Below are positions 26,521 to 34,480 of a DNA stretch of 64,000 bases, in pieces. The DNA is from Bacilli bacterium. GTDB taxonomy: Bacteria > Bacillota_I > Bacilli_A > RFN20 > CAG-826. Each line of letters starts with the position of its first letter. The first letter of the stretch is position 1. The position numbers and the translations under genes are program-made. The stretch lies in NCBI GenBank assembly GCA_022482735.1, contig JAKVOO010000001.1, positions 119,699 through 183,698 of the forward strand, given 5' to 3'. The notes beneath the pieces are model-generated. The model worked only from the letters and a program-made list of their open reading frames with translations. It had not been told where the DNA came from and did no database searches.

Positions 26521-27117
26521 ATGATTACGATTTCGATTTTGGGACTGGATGAATATATTACCGGACGTTTTAGTCGTGAAGCGACACCCAATTTAGCAAA
26601 GCTATTGGAAATTGAACCAGAAGAAATAGTCTTCTTTGCTCCGAAGAGCTATATTTTTCATGCGGGCGTTGAACAAACTAGTTGGCAAGGTTTAATTATC
26701 GTTTCACTACCAGAGATTTTTCGAGCGCATGAGAAGGATGTAGCCACATATCTTCTTTCGGCAACAGCCGATTTTCTCGTAAATTTAACGGTGGAATTCC
26801 ATTATTTTGCTAGTGAAGCCAGCTATTCGCGCATAAATGAAGAATATCCTCGTTTCATTAAAGAGGAAGACATTGTTGATGAGTACGATGAAGAAGACGA
26901 GGATGACGACAATGACGACGATGAAGAAGACAATATGAATGATAATCAACCCTATATGGGAAATATTTTTGAGGATTTCGAAGAAAAAGCTCGCGAACAT
27001 GGACATGACATCGAAGCAGAAGATAAACCGGAATTTGAGTGTTGTGAAGGGGAAGATTGCGATGGGGAAAACTGCCAAGATGAGGACTGCGATTGCCATC
27101 ATCATCACCATAATTAG
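26521..27117 (+). CDS. DUF1904-like protein with an acidic Cys/His-rich tail
   Basis: 198 residues in two parts. Residues 1-115 (MITISILGLDEY...FRAHEKDVATYL...EFHYFASEASY) resemble the small tautomerase/MIF-like DUF1904 fold by pattern; this is a tentative call. From about 120 there is a run of Asp/Glu, then a cluster with seven cysteines (ECCEGEDCDGENCQDEDCDC) and five terminal histidines before a final Asn, a composition expected to bind metal ions. It sits between priA and rsmB, the position of def and fmt in Bacillus. TGAGGT precedes the ATG and a terminator follows. Confidence 0.75.
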   Translation: MITISILGLDEYITGRFSREATPNLAKLLEIEPEEIVFFAPKSYIFHAGVEQTSWQGLIIVSLPEIFRAHEKDVATYLLSATADFLVNLTVEFHYFASEASYSRINEEYPRFIKEEDIVDEYDEEDEDDDNDDDEEDNMNDNQPYMGNIFEDFEEKAREHGHDIEAEDKPEFECCEGEDCDGENCQDEDCDCHHHHHN

Positions 27118-27142
27118 GTTAAATAAAGAAAAAGTTTTCAAT

Positions 27143-27167
27143 AACGCCCTAAAAGGGCGTTTTTTTC
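27143..27167 (+). terminator. Terminator after the gmk-priA operon
   Basis: The stem AACGCCCT/AGGGCGTT around AAA is followed by a run of T. Confidence 0.92.
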
Positions 27168-27195
27168 TTGGCATTGTTCGGTTGGTAATGATACT
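27168..27195 (+). promoter_or_regulatory. Predicted promoter for the rsmB-rpe operon
   Basis: TTGGCA (27168-27173), a 16-base spacer and GATACT (27190-27195), 20 bases before the rsmB start and directly after the preceding terminator. Confidence 0.45.
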
Positions 27196-27215
27196 ATTTA
27201 CATAGAGGTGTAATT

Positions 27216-28490
27216 ATGAACGTTATTAATGCGGTAAGCGAAACTTTAGGATATATTTTCGATGAAAAAATTCCTTATGCTCACGCCTTAAAAAGGGTAC
27301 AAGACGCTCATCCTTGTGGGCATGAGGATCTACAGTTTATTCGTTCCCTTACAAGTTGCACTCTTCATCATTACTTGGCAATCGAAGACTTATTGAAACG
27401 TCTTGATGCCAGTTTTATTGCTACAAAAGATATGTTATATGTTTATGCGACGATTGTTTCGGATTTACATTTTTTTAGACGTTTAGGAATCCAACGAATT
27501 TTACTTGAACTTAATGAAATAAAAGCGAATAAAGATTTTGCGATTAGTTCTGAAGTAGAAAGCAAAATATTGGCTATAGCCGAAAGTGAAGATGATTTTA
27601 TCGATAATACCGATATGGATAGTCCGGAATATTTAAGTCTCAAATACAATAATCCCCTTTGGCTTACTAAAATGTGGATTAAGCATTTGGGATTAGAAGT
27701 TACTAGACGTTATCTAAACGCGAATACCCATTCAGTGGCACAGTCACTTCGCGTCAACCCGTTAGTCAATACTCAATCGGCTATTTTGAATGAAAATCCA
27801 GATTTTAGTGCGGGGCCGGCTTCGGATACGCTCGTTTACCGCCATCACGAAAGAATTCAAAGTCATCCCTTATTCGTTAATCATACTATTTTTCAACAGC
27901 GCTTTGCTTTGAGTGAAGTTATAAACGCGCTTCCAATTCAACGCATTCGTGATTGCTTAATTTATGAGGAACGACCACATGCAGTATATTTAGACCTTTC
28001 GCTTCGTTCAAAAACGGAAATGAAAATTGATATGGCGGTTCCGAGTGATAAGCGCCGTTATGATGTGGAAGGAGCCTTAAAAAGTTGGAATCTTCCTAAT
28101 GTTCATGTATTTGAATCAAAGGCCAATTCACTAATAACTGCAATTCGGGATGAAAAAGATTTAGTCGTTGTTCTTCCCGATTGTTCAAAGTTTGATTTAA
28201 TCCGAACTATTCCTGACTTTTTGTATCATTTCGATCAAGGCGCATTGGATAATTATATCTTTTCGGAAGCAACCGCATTACGAGAAGCGTCCGCGTTTGT
28301 AAAGCCAGATGGCCTATTATTGTACATTATCAACACTTGCTCTAATAAGGAAGGTCATGCGTTGATAATTGAATTCTTGAAGAACAACGTTCAATTTGAC
28401 TTACTTAGTGAAAAACAATATCTGCCGATTGATCGTTTCAATTCCACCCTCTACTATGCGCTTTTAAAACGGAAAGATAAGGAAAAATGA
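27216..28490 (+). CDS. rsmB: RsmB-like 16S rRNA methyltransferase homologue, degenerate
   Basis: 424 residues. The first ~130 look like the NusB-type RNA-binding domain and the rest like the RsmB methyltransferase by layout and gene order (RsmB makes m5C967 in 16S rRNA). Key residues have decayed. The SAM loop, usually DxCAAPGGKT, reads LDLSLRSKTEMK (about 256) without its glycines. The PCSG motif reads LPDCSKFDLIR (about 319), keeping Cys but not Pro. The second catalytic motif is kept as INTCSNKEG (about 371). It may be catalytically dead or highly diverged. The stop overlaps rlmN by 4 bases. Confidence 0.75.
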   Translation: MNVINAVSETLGYIFDEKIPYAHALKRVQDAHPCGHEDLQFIRSLTSCTLHHYLAIEDLLKRLDASFIATKDMLYVYATIVSDLHFFRRLGIQRILLELNEIKANKDFAISSEVESKILAIAESEDDFIDNTDMDSPEYLSLKYNNPLWLTKMWIKHLGLEVTRRYLNANTHSVAQSLRVNPLVNTQSAILNENPDFSAGPASDTLVYRHHERIQSHPLFVNHTIFQQRFALSEVINALPIQRIRDCLIYEERPHAVYLDLSLRSKTEMKIDMAVPSDKRRYDVEGALKSWNLPNVHVFESKANSLITAIRDEKDLVVVLPDCSKFDLIRTIPDFLYHFDQGALDNYIFSEATALREASAFVKPDGLLLYIINTCSNKEGHALIIEFLKNNVQFDLLSEKQYLPIDRFNSTLYYALLKRKDKEK

Positions 28491-29533
28491 TGATTAATTT
28501 ATATGGTGCTGAACTTTCAAAATTAGAACAGCAAATGCTGACATTGGATCAAAAAAAATATCGGGCGACACAATTATTCAAGTGGATATATGAAAAAAAG
28601 GCCAACTCTTTCGATGAAATGAGCGATATTTCACTTCGGTTTCGTGAGGTGCTAAAAGAAAAATACGAGCTTCGTAAACCAAAGATTTATCAAAGACAAA
28701 ATAGCAACGATGGAACAGTAAAACTTCTATTGGAACTAGACGATGGGGCTAAAATTGAAACCGTTTTGATGCGTTACAACTATGGAAATGTGGTATGTGT
28801 ATCAAGCCAAGTTGGCTGCAATATGGGGTGCTCGTTTTGCGCTTCGGGATTACTTAGAAAGCAACGTAATTTACTTCCTGAAGAGATGATAGGTCAGATT
28901 CTGATTGTGAATGACCTGCTGGATATTGAAGGAAAAAATGAGCACGTAACGCATATAGTCGTCATGGGAACGGGCGAACCATTTGATAACTACGATAATG
29001 TTCTCGATTTTGTTCGGATTGCCAATAATCCACATGCTCTTGCTATTGGTGCTAGACATATTACGGTTTCAACCTGTGGCATACCGGATCGCATTCGCCA
29101 ATATGCTAATGAAGGCATTCAAATTAATCTAGCCATCAGTCTGCACGCACCCACCGATGAAATACGAAGTCGAATTATGCGTATTAACCAAGCCTATCCA
29201 CTGAGTCAACTAATGGATGCGGTTCGCTACTATGAAAAAACTGCCGGTCGGCGCGTGACTTTTGAATATATTTTATTGAAGGGTATCAACGATAGCATTG
29301 ATAATGCTAATCAATTGAGTGATTTAATTCGGGGAACCCTGGCCTATGTTAATTTGATTCCTTACAATGATGTTCTGGAAAATGGTTATCATCGAAGTGA
29401 GGATGGAACTGTTAAAAAGTTTTTAAATCAACTTACTAAAAGGGGCATTACGGCAACGATACGCAAAGAATTTGGCACGGATATTGATGCTGCCTGTGGG
29501 CAACTGCGAGCCAAAGAGGAAAAAATATTATGA
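28487..29533 (+). CDS. rlmN: Dual-specificity 23S rRNA/tRNA adenine-C2 methyltransferase
   Basis: A 348-residue radical SAM enzyme that methylates A2503 of 23S rRNA and A37 of some tRNAs. The cluster motif CNMGCSFC (CxxxCxxC) lies near 111-118, GTGEPFDNYDNV binds SAM, and the C-terminal substrate-linking cysteine is in DIDAACGQLR. The start lies within the end of rsmB (ATGATGA), preceded by AAGGAA; either of the first two ATGs may be used. Confidence 0.95.
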   Translation: MMINLYGAELSKLEQQMLTLDQKKYRATQLFKWIYEKKANSFDEMSDISLRFREVLKEKYELRKPKIYQRQNSNDGTVKLLLELDDGAKIETVLMRYNYGNVVCVSSQVGCNMGCSFCASGLLRKQRNLLPEEMIGQILIVNDLLDIEGKNEHVTHIVVMGTGEPFDNYDNVLDFVRIANNPHALAIGARHITVSTCGIPDRIRQYANEGIQINLAISLHAPTDEIRSRIMRINQAYPLSQLMDAVRYYEKTAGRRVTFEYILLKGINDSIDNANQLSDLIRGTLAYVNLIPYNDVLENGYHRSEDGTVKKFLNQLTKRGITATIRKEFGTDIDAACGQLRAKEEKIL

Positions 29534-30282
29534 AGAAGGCTAGGATGGGAAGTTTCTGTTATCGCACTGATCGAGGATTGGTAAGGATGACAAATGAGGA
29601 TCAAGCTCTCGTCCTAATTAACAATTCAGGAAGTGTTTTTTTAGTGGTGGCTGATGGAATCGGTGGGCAGGCTCAAGGTGATTTAGCAAGTAAAATCGCG
29701 GTCGATACTTTAGCGGAAGAATTCCGTAATAAAACAAGTTTTTGGTCGGCTCTTGATGCGAGAAACTGGCTATTGCGATCAATTAGAAAAGCCAATAAAG
29801 CCGTTTTTAATGAGGCACAAAGCAATAAACAGTACAAGGATATGGGAACAACGCTTGTGGTAGCACTAGTTCATCGTCGTCGTTTAATTGTGGCAAATAT
29901 TGGTGATTCACGGGCTTATCTATGTGATTTTTATCACCAGATGAAACGATTAACGGAAGATCAAACGTTTGTCGATTACCTAGTTAAAGTTGGGCAACTT
30001 GATCCTGAGGCTAAGGAGGTAGACCCAAGAAGACATGTTTTAGTTAATGCCCTCGGGGTTTCGCTAGCCGCTAGTATTGACATAAAATCGTACCGTTATC
30101 GCGGAGAAACCATTCTTTTATGCTCGGATGGATTATATAACAATATAACAGAGGCGCAGTTAGCAGACATCATCTCTTTGCATGAAAATATTGAGGTTCG
30201 AGCCGAGAAAATGATAGAAGCGGCAAATATAAACGGAGGAAGTGACAACATTGCTGTTGCACTATGGGAAGACGAAGTATGA
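29530..30282 (+). CDS. prpC: PP2C-type Ser/Thr protein phosphatase
   Basis: A 250-residue metal-dependent phosphatase. Motifs include RMTNEDQALV, VADGIGGQAQGDLAS, DMGTTLVVALV, NIGDSRAYL and the C-terminal GGSDNIAVAL; the conserved metal-binding aspartates are present. It opposes the kinase encoded directly downstream, with which it overlaps by 4 bases. The ATG overlaps the rlmN stop. Confidence 0.94.
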   Translation: MKKARMGSFCYRTDRGLVRMTNEDQALVLINNSGSVFLVVADGIGGQAQGDLASKIAVDTLAEEFRNKTSFWSALDARNWLLRSIRKANKAVFNEAQSNKQYKDMGTTLVVALVHRRRLIVANIGDSRAYLCDFYHQMKRLTEDQTFVDYLVKVGQLDPEAKEVDPRRHVLVNALGVSLAASIDIKSYRYRGETILLCSDGLYNNITEAQLADIISLHENIEVRAEKMIEAANINGGSDNIAVALWEDEV

Positions 30283-31166
30283 TGGAAATTAATGCAATTA
30301 TCGACTCACGCTACCGGGTAGTTTCTTTACTTGGTGAAGGGGGGATGGCAGAAGTTTACGAGGCGCAAGATATTATTACTCGTAAATTAGTCGCAGTAAA
30401 AATTATTAAGGATGATGTTTCGCTCAATCAGCAAAATATTATTCGTTTTGAGCGTGAAGCACGGGCCTCGGCGACCATTAGCCATCCGAACATCGTCCGG
30501 GTTTTGAACTTGGGAACTTTTAAAGGCAAACCTTATATGGTAAATGAACTTGTAAAAGGGGTAACGCTTGAGGAGGCGCTTCAAAATCGTGGTCGCTACA
30601 CCTATGCGGAAGCCCTCGATATTATGGATCAACTTTGCGTGGCGGTCGATGTTGCTCATGAAAACATGGTTATTCACCGCGATATTAAACCAAGCAATAT
30701 TTATATTACTCCCGATGGAATCTTAAAGTTGGGTGACTTTGGAATTGCCGTCTATTCAAATGCGATAAAAATTACTAAATCAGATGATATCGTGGGTAGT
30801 GCTCACTACTTAGCTCCGGAGATATCTCAAGGAAAAGTTGCTACCGCTCAAAGCGATATTTACTCGATGGGAGTTACTTTTTTCGAACTAATAACCGGTC
30901 GTTTGCCTTTTGAAGGCGAATCAAATATTGCGGTAGCGGTTAAGCATATTAAGGAACGTTTTCCAAGCCCGCGTAAATATATTTCATCATGCCCGCGAGC
31001 GATTGAAAAAATTATAATGCATGCCTGCCGCAAGCATCCTTCCGATCGCTATATTAATGTTCGTGAAATGCAAAAAGATATACAAAAAATTAAGGCCAAT
31101 CCCAAGCTGATGGAACCACATCGGAGTTTTTGGGTTAAGTATTTTGGTTTTGCAACGGATGATTAA
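30279..31166 (+). CDS. prkC: PrkC-like Ser/Thr protein kinase lacking membrane and PASTA domains
   Basis: A 295-residue Hanks-type kinase. It has the glycine loop LLGEGGMAEVYEA, the catalytic lysine in LVAVKII, HRDIKPSN, DFGIAV and the APE-like LAPEIS. PrkC/Stk1 proteins normally continue with a transmembrane helix and three or four PASTA domains that sense peptidoglycan (about 600-650 residues). Here the protein stops right after the kinase domain at WVKYFGFATDD, and no membrane segment is seen. The start at 30279 overlaps the prpC stop; an upstream in-frame start at 30264 would lie inside prpC. Confidence 0.9.
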   Translation: MMEINAIIDSRYRVVSLLGEGGMAEVYEAQDIITRKLVAVKIIKDDVSLNQQNIIRFEREARASATISHPNIVRVLNLGTFKGKPYMVNELVKGVTLEEALQNRGRYTYAEALDIMDQLCVAVDVAHENMVIHRDIKPSNIYITPDGILKLGDFGIAVYSNAIKITKSDDIVGSAHYLAPEISQGKVATAQSDIYSMGVTFFELITGRLPFEGESNIAVAVKHIKERFPSPRKYISSCPRAIEKIIMHACRKHPSDRYINVREMQKDIQKIKANPKLMEPHRSFWVKYFGFATDD

Positions 31167-32020
31167 TGCAAGGTAAAATTATTGGGCATAACTATGCCGA
31201 CTTTGATATATTTTCGCAGGGTAATACTTTCCACTTAAAAGCGGTTGGAAAATTGCGTTTTCGTGACCTTTCTCCTCTGGTGGGTGATATCGTATCTTTT
31301 AATCTTGAAAAGGAACTTATCGAGGATATTTTGCCACGGAAAAACGAATTGATTCGCCCGCATTCAGCCAACGTTGATCAAATATTTGTTTTGATAAGTT
31401 TAAAAGAACCGGATTTTTCTTACTATCTTGCCTATCTTTATCTATCTTATGCCTTTTTCTTAAATATTCCGGTTACGCTAATACTTACAAAGAAAGACTT
31501 GCTATTGGAAACGGAAGTAAAATCCATTGAAGAACACTTTAAAAAAGAAGGGTTTGCGGTTTATGCTATTAATAATAGCAATTCAAATTTAGAAGTAATT
31601 CATGATTTACTAAAAGGTAAAACCACAATTTTAATGGGACAAACAGGAGTTGGAAAATCTTCGCTCATCAATGAACTTTTTCCTTCTATCGGGCGCGAGA
31701 TCGGTGAATATTCAAAGCGCGGTGGACGGGGAAAGCACATGACTAAAGAGGTGCGTTTTTTTCCAATTGATGCCAACTCCTTTATAGCGGATACACCCGG
31801 ATTTAGCAGTTTTGAGCTTCCAATTTCACGCGAAGATTTTGTTGATAGCTTTCCCCCTTTCCACCCCTATCAGCACCAATGTTTCTTTAATGATTGCAAC
31901 CACATTAACAGTAAAAACTGTGCTATTGAGGCGGCCTTAAGAAAGGGTGAAATAAGTGCTGTTACCTACGACAATTATGTTAAAATATATAATAGTCTAG
32001 AAAAGCAAAGGAAGTGGTGA
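31166..32020 (+). CDS. rsgA: Ribosome small-subunit-dependent GTPase A
   Basis: A 284-residue circularly permuted GTPase acting in 30S assembly. An N-terminal OB fold is followed by the G4 motif LTKKDLL, then G1 GQTGVGKSSLI (about 157-167), G3 DTPGFSSF and the C-terminal zinc finger CFFNDCNH...NC. Its ATG overlaps the kinase stop (TAATG). Confidence 0.95.
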   Translation: MQGKIIGHNYADFDIFSQGNTFHLKAVGKLRFRDLSPLVGDIVSFNLEKELIEDILPRKNELIRPHSANVDQIFVLISLKEPDFSYYLAYLYLSYAFFLNIPVTLILTKKDLLLETEVKSIEEHFKKEGFAVYAINNSNSNLEVIHDLLKGKTTILMGQTGVGKSSLINELFPSIGREIGEYSKRGGRGKHMTKEVRFFPIDANSFIADTPGFSSFELPISREDFVDSFPPFHPYQHQCFFNDCNHINSKNCAIEAALRKGEISAVTYDNYVKIYNSLEKQRKW

Positions 32021-32021
32021 A

Positions 32022-32681
32022 ATGAAAGTAGAAGTTTCTCCCTCGCTCTTAGCCGCTGATTTTCGGTTTTTGGACCGAGAAATAAAACAAGTTAGTACAA
32101 GCGGATGCAAATATCTTCACTTTGATGTGATGGATGGTGCATTTGTACCAAATATTTCGTTTGGAGTTCCTGTTCTTGCGAGTCTTGCTGGGAATTACCC
32201 TCTAGTTTTTGATGTTCACATCATGATTAAACGGGTTTTAAAGTATATACCTGCCTTCTTGGCAGCAGGAGCTGATATCGTAACTTTTCATTACGAGGCA
32301 TTTAGAAAAGTTGAACAAATTAAAAAGGCTGTTGCTATGATTCATTCAGCTGGGAAAAAGGCGGGAATTTCGATTAAACCGCATACCTCAATTGAGGTTT
32401 TATCACCTTTTATAAAGGAACTTGACTTGGTTTTAATTATGTCAGTTGAGCCAGGCTTTGGGGGACAAAAATTTGACCCAAAGGCTTTAGAAAAAATTCG
32501 TGAACTTAAAAAGCTTATTGCTGCTAATGAGAGTCAGGCTTTAATTGAGGTTGATGGCGGAATAAATGAGATTACCGGTCCGCAAGCGCGAAAGGCTGGA
32601 GCAAATATTTTGGTAGCCGGAAGCTATCTATTTGGTCATGATGACTTTCAAGCCCGCGTTGAAAAACTAAGAGGTGAATAA
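32022..32681 (+). CDS. rpe: Ribulose-phosphate 3-epimerase
   Basis: A 219-residue TIM-barrel enzyme of the pentose phosphate pathway, interconverting ribulose 5-phosphate and xylulose 5-phosphate. It has SPSLLAADF, HFDVMDGAFVPNISFG with metal ligands, DVHIMI, SVEPGFGGQKF and EVDGGI in order. It begins one base after the rsgA stop. Confidence 0.96.
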   Translation: MKVEVSPSLLAADFRFLDREIKQVSTSGCKYLHFDVMDGAFVPNISFGVPVLASLAGNYPLVFDVHIMIKRVLKYIPAFLAAGADIVTFHYEAFRKVEQIKKAVAMIHSAGKKAGISIKPHTSIEVLSPFIKELDLVLIMSVEPGFGGQKFDPKALEKIRELKKLIAANESQALIEVDGGINEITGPQARKAGANILVAGSYLFGHDDFQARVEKLRGE

Positions 32682-32685
32682 TGAT

Positions 32686-33354
32686 ATGAGCGATTTAGTG
32701 TTTATTGTTCCCGTCGTAATTTTGGTGGCATTTGCCGTAGAAATTATTGTCGGACTTTATAGTTATCAGATGAATCAGCAACGTCATTATTCGTTCTGGA
32801 ATGAACTACCTTTTGAGTTAGCGCAAGGAGCAAATAAATCATTTCTTCCGCTACACTATTCTGCCGTGGGTGTATTTACCATTCTATGGATATTTTATCC
32901 AATATTCCTTTTTTATGGTCAAATGACAGATTATTATTATGTTCTCACCTTTATGGCTTCGTGGGTGGTAACAGGAGTAGCGATGGCCGCGGTTTTTATT
33001 CTTACCTATGTAAATATCAAACGCCATTTATTCTTTTTAAGCATTTTGTTTGTTACCACGATGCTTAATAGTGCGATGGCCGCAATATTGTTCTTCCGTT
33101 TTCCCTATTTTGCCTATCATCCAATTATTTTATCGACTTTGCTTGCACTTCCGGCGATTGCCGCCTTGCTATTAGCAATAAATCCCAAAATGAAAAAATG
33201 GCCAATTATGGATAAGATAACGCGTCAGGACGGAACAATTGAAATACTTCGCCCCCGGCATTTTTTTCTTGCATATACGGAGTGGTCATTGATCGCTTTG
33301 AATTTTATATTGTTAATTCTTATTAGTATTGGATTACTTATAGTTCGAATCTAG
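32686..33354 (+). CDS. Hypothetical six-helix membrane protein
   Basis: 222 residues with about six hydrophobic helices and a short polar loop (NPKMKKWPIMDKITRQDG) near 168-185. I do not recognise a family. The ATG at 32686 has GAGGTG 9 bases upstream; an in-frame GTG at 32674 overlaps that ribosome site and rpe. It occupies the position held by thiN in Bacillus between rpe and rpmB, but it is not thiamine pyrophosphokinase. Last gene of the operon. Confidence 0.75.
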   Translation: MSDLVFIVPVVILVAFAVEIIVGLYSYQMNQQRHYSFWNELPFELAQGANKSFLPLHYSAVGVFTILWIFYPIFLFYGQMTDYYYVLTFMASWVVTGVAMAAVFILTYVNIKRHLFFLSILFVTTMLNSAMAAILFFRFPYFAYHPIILSTLLALPAIAALLLAINPKMKKWPIMDKITRQDGTIEILRPRHFFLAYTEWSLIALNFILLILISIGLLIVRI

Positions 33355-33370
33355 TCGATAAACGCAATAA

Positions 33371-33401
33371 AAAAAGCCGCTTCATGAGCGGCGTTTTTTT
33401 A
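33371..33401. terminator. Bidirectional terminator between the rsmB operon and rpmB
   Basis: The stem GCCGCT/AGCGGC around TCATG has A-tract and T-tract flanks on both sides, so it can end transcripts from either direction. Confidence 0.9.
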
Positions 33402-33593
33402 AGCCTTTTTAGCGGTTTTATTAAGGGTCCGATATGCACGGGCGGACATCCTCACGGTTTGAACCTTGCCATCAACTTCAATTTTGTATGGTTGAAGATT
33501 GACGCTCCAACTGCGGCGAGTAGCGCGTAGCGAGTGAGAACGGTTATTTCCGCTCATCGGTCCTTTACCGGTGACGGGGCAAAATTTACTCAT
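33399..33593 (-). CDS. rpmB: 50S ribosomal protein L28
   Basis: 64 residues, full length. It starts MSKFCPVTGKGPMSGNNRSH and continues with the RATRRSW and VRMSARAYRTL segments typical of L28. A ribosome site GGGAGG precedes the ATG. In Bacillus rpmB also lies after rpe, transcribed in the opposite direction. Confidence 0.96.
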   Translation of the reverse strand: MSKFCPVTGKGPMSGNNRSHSLRATRRSWSVNLQPYKIEVDGKVQTVRMSARAYRTLNKTAKKA

Positions 33594-33630
33594 ATAATCT
33601 AAACCTCCCTTAACTTAAACATGCTTTTAG

Positions 33631-33659
33631 ATATTATCATTTTGTAGTATCTTTAGCAA
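33631..33659 (-). promoter_or_regulatory. Predicted sigma-A promoter for rpmB
   Basis: On the minus strand TTGCTA (33654-33659), a 17-base spacer, then TAATAT (33631-33636), about 38 bases before the rpmB start. Confidence 0.5.
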
Positions 33660-33686
33660 TCTTTTTTCATCGCATTTTTTTATTTT

Positions 33687-34130
33687 CTAGAACTTTGCCT
33701 TGGGAAAACGCTTTTTTAAATCTTCAAAGCTTAATAGATGATTACATTCCTCGCCCATTCGTTTATAAACAAGGCGTTCTTTATCAAGGGGAAGGAATCT
33801 TTCATCGCCCTTATTTGTGTAGAAGCGCACTGATTTATGATGACGACTGTAGTCATCATCAATGTAAATAATTTCTGAATAGTAATAGAATAATTCCTTC
33901 TTGCCTCGGTGAAAGACAATTCGTTTTTTCTCTATTAAAAAATAGTTCATTTTAAGAGCATAGATAGCAAATCCAAGGGCAATAATTGTCGGAATAGTCA
34001 ATAAAATAATGTGCAAAGGTCGAAAAGGATTATACGGATAGCCAAGAGTTAAATAGAACGCTCCACTAGTGCAAATTCCAAGAATTAAGTAAGAGAAAAA
34101 GGTACGAATTGGGTCAGGTTTTAGTTTCAT
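33687..34130 (-). CDS. Hypothetical membrane protein with PH-like cytoplasmic part
   Basis: 147 residues. Two hydrophobic helices (about 11-30 and 38-58) are followed by a soluble region with alternating strands (KKRIVFHRGKKELFYYYSEI) and a basic helix at the end, the layout of small bacterial PH-domain membrane proteins. I see no catalytic motif. Transcribed away from the jet operon. Function unknown. Confidence 0.65.
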   Translation of the reverse strand: MKLKPDPIRTFFSYLILGICTSGAFYLTLGYPYNPFRPLHIILLTIPTIIALGFAIYALKMNYFLIEKKRIVFHRGKKELFYYYSEIIYIDDDYSRHHKSVRFYTNKGDERFLPLDKERLVYKRMGEECNHLLSFEDLKKRFPKAKF

Positions 34131-34480
34131 TTTGCGCTCCTTCAGTTAAATATATCATAGTCGACAAAGCTAATAAACATAATAAGTTATTCGGCCATCT
34201 TAGCAATATCTATATATTATGATTAAAAAAAGCATTTTCATCCTTTGAAAAAGTCTATACTAAAATAGTGATTTTTGCTAACTAACAAAATATTTTCGTA
34301 ATCAAAACATGATTTGTTTTTTTTCAGGATAAAGAAAAATTGTCGAGCATGTGAAGATATAAGAGATATTTAATATTCTTTGTCAGAATAAAATAGATAT
34401 TATGCATAAATTTTTATATTTTTCTTTATTTTGGCATATGGTAAAATAATAACATATAAAGAGGAGGAGAAAGTTGATAA
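34131..34480. other. 350-base AT-rich intergenic region upstream of the jet operon
   Basis: There is no gene on either strand. It holds an inverted repeat TATTCT-TTGTC-AGAATA (34374-34390), a weak A/T hairpin with a T run near 34308-34324, a probable -10 box TAAAAT at 34442-34447, and the ribosome site GAGGAGGAG (34460-34468) for jetA. The length is unusual for this compact window and suggests regulatory sequence. Confidence 0.6.

Noticed and set aside
26785..27174. 129-codon minus-strand frame
   Set aside because: It is an antisense shadow of the Asp/Glu-rich tail; acidic codons read backward give a Val/Ile/Phe-rich pseudo-membrane protein.
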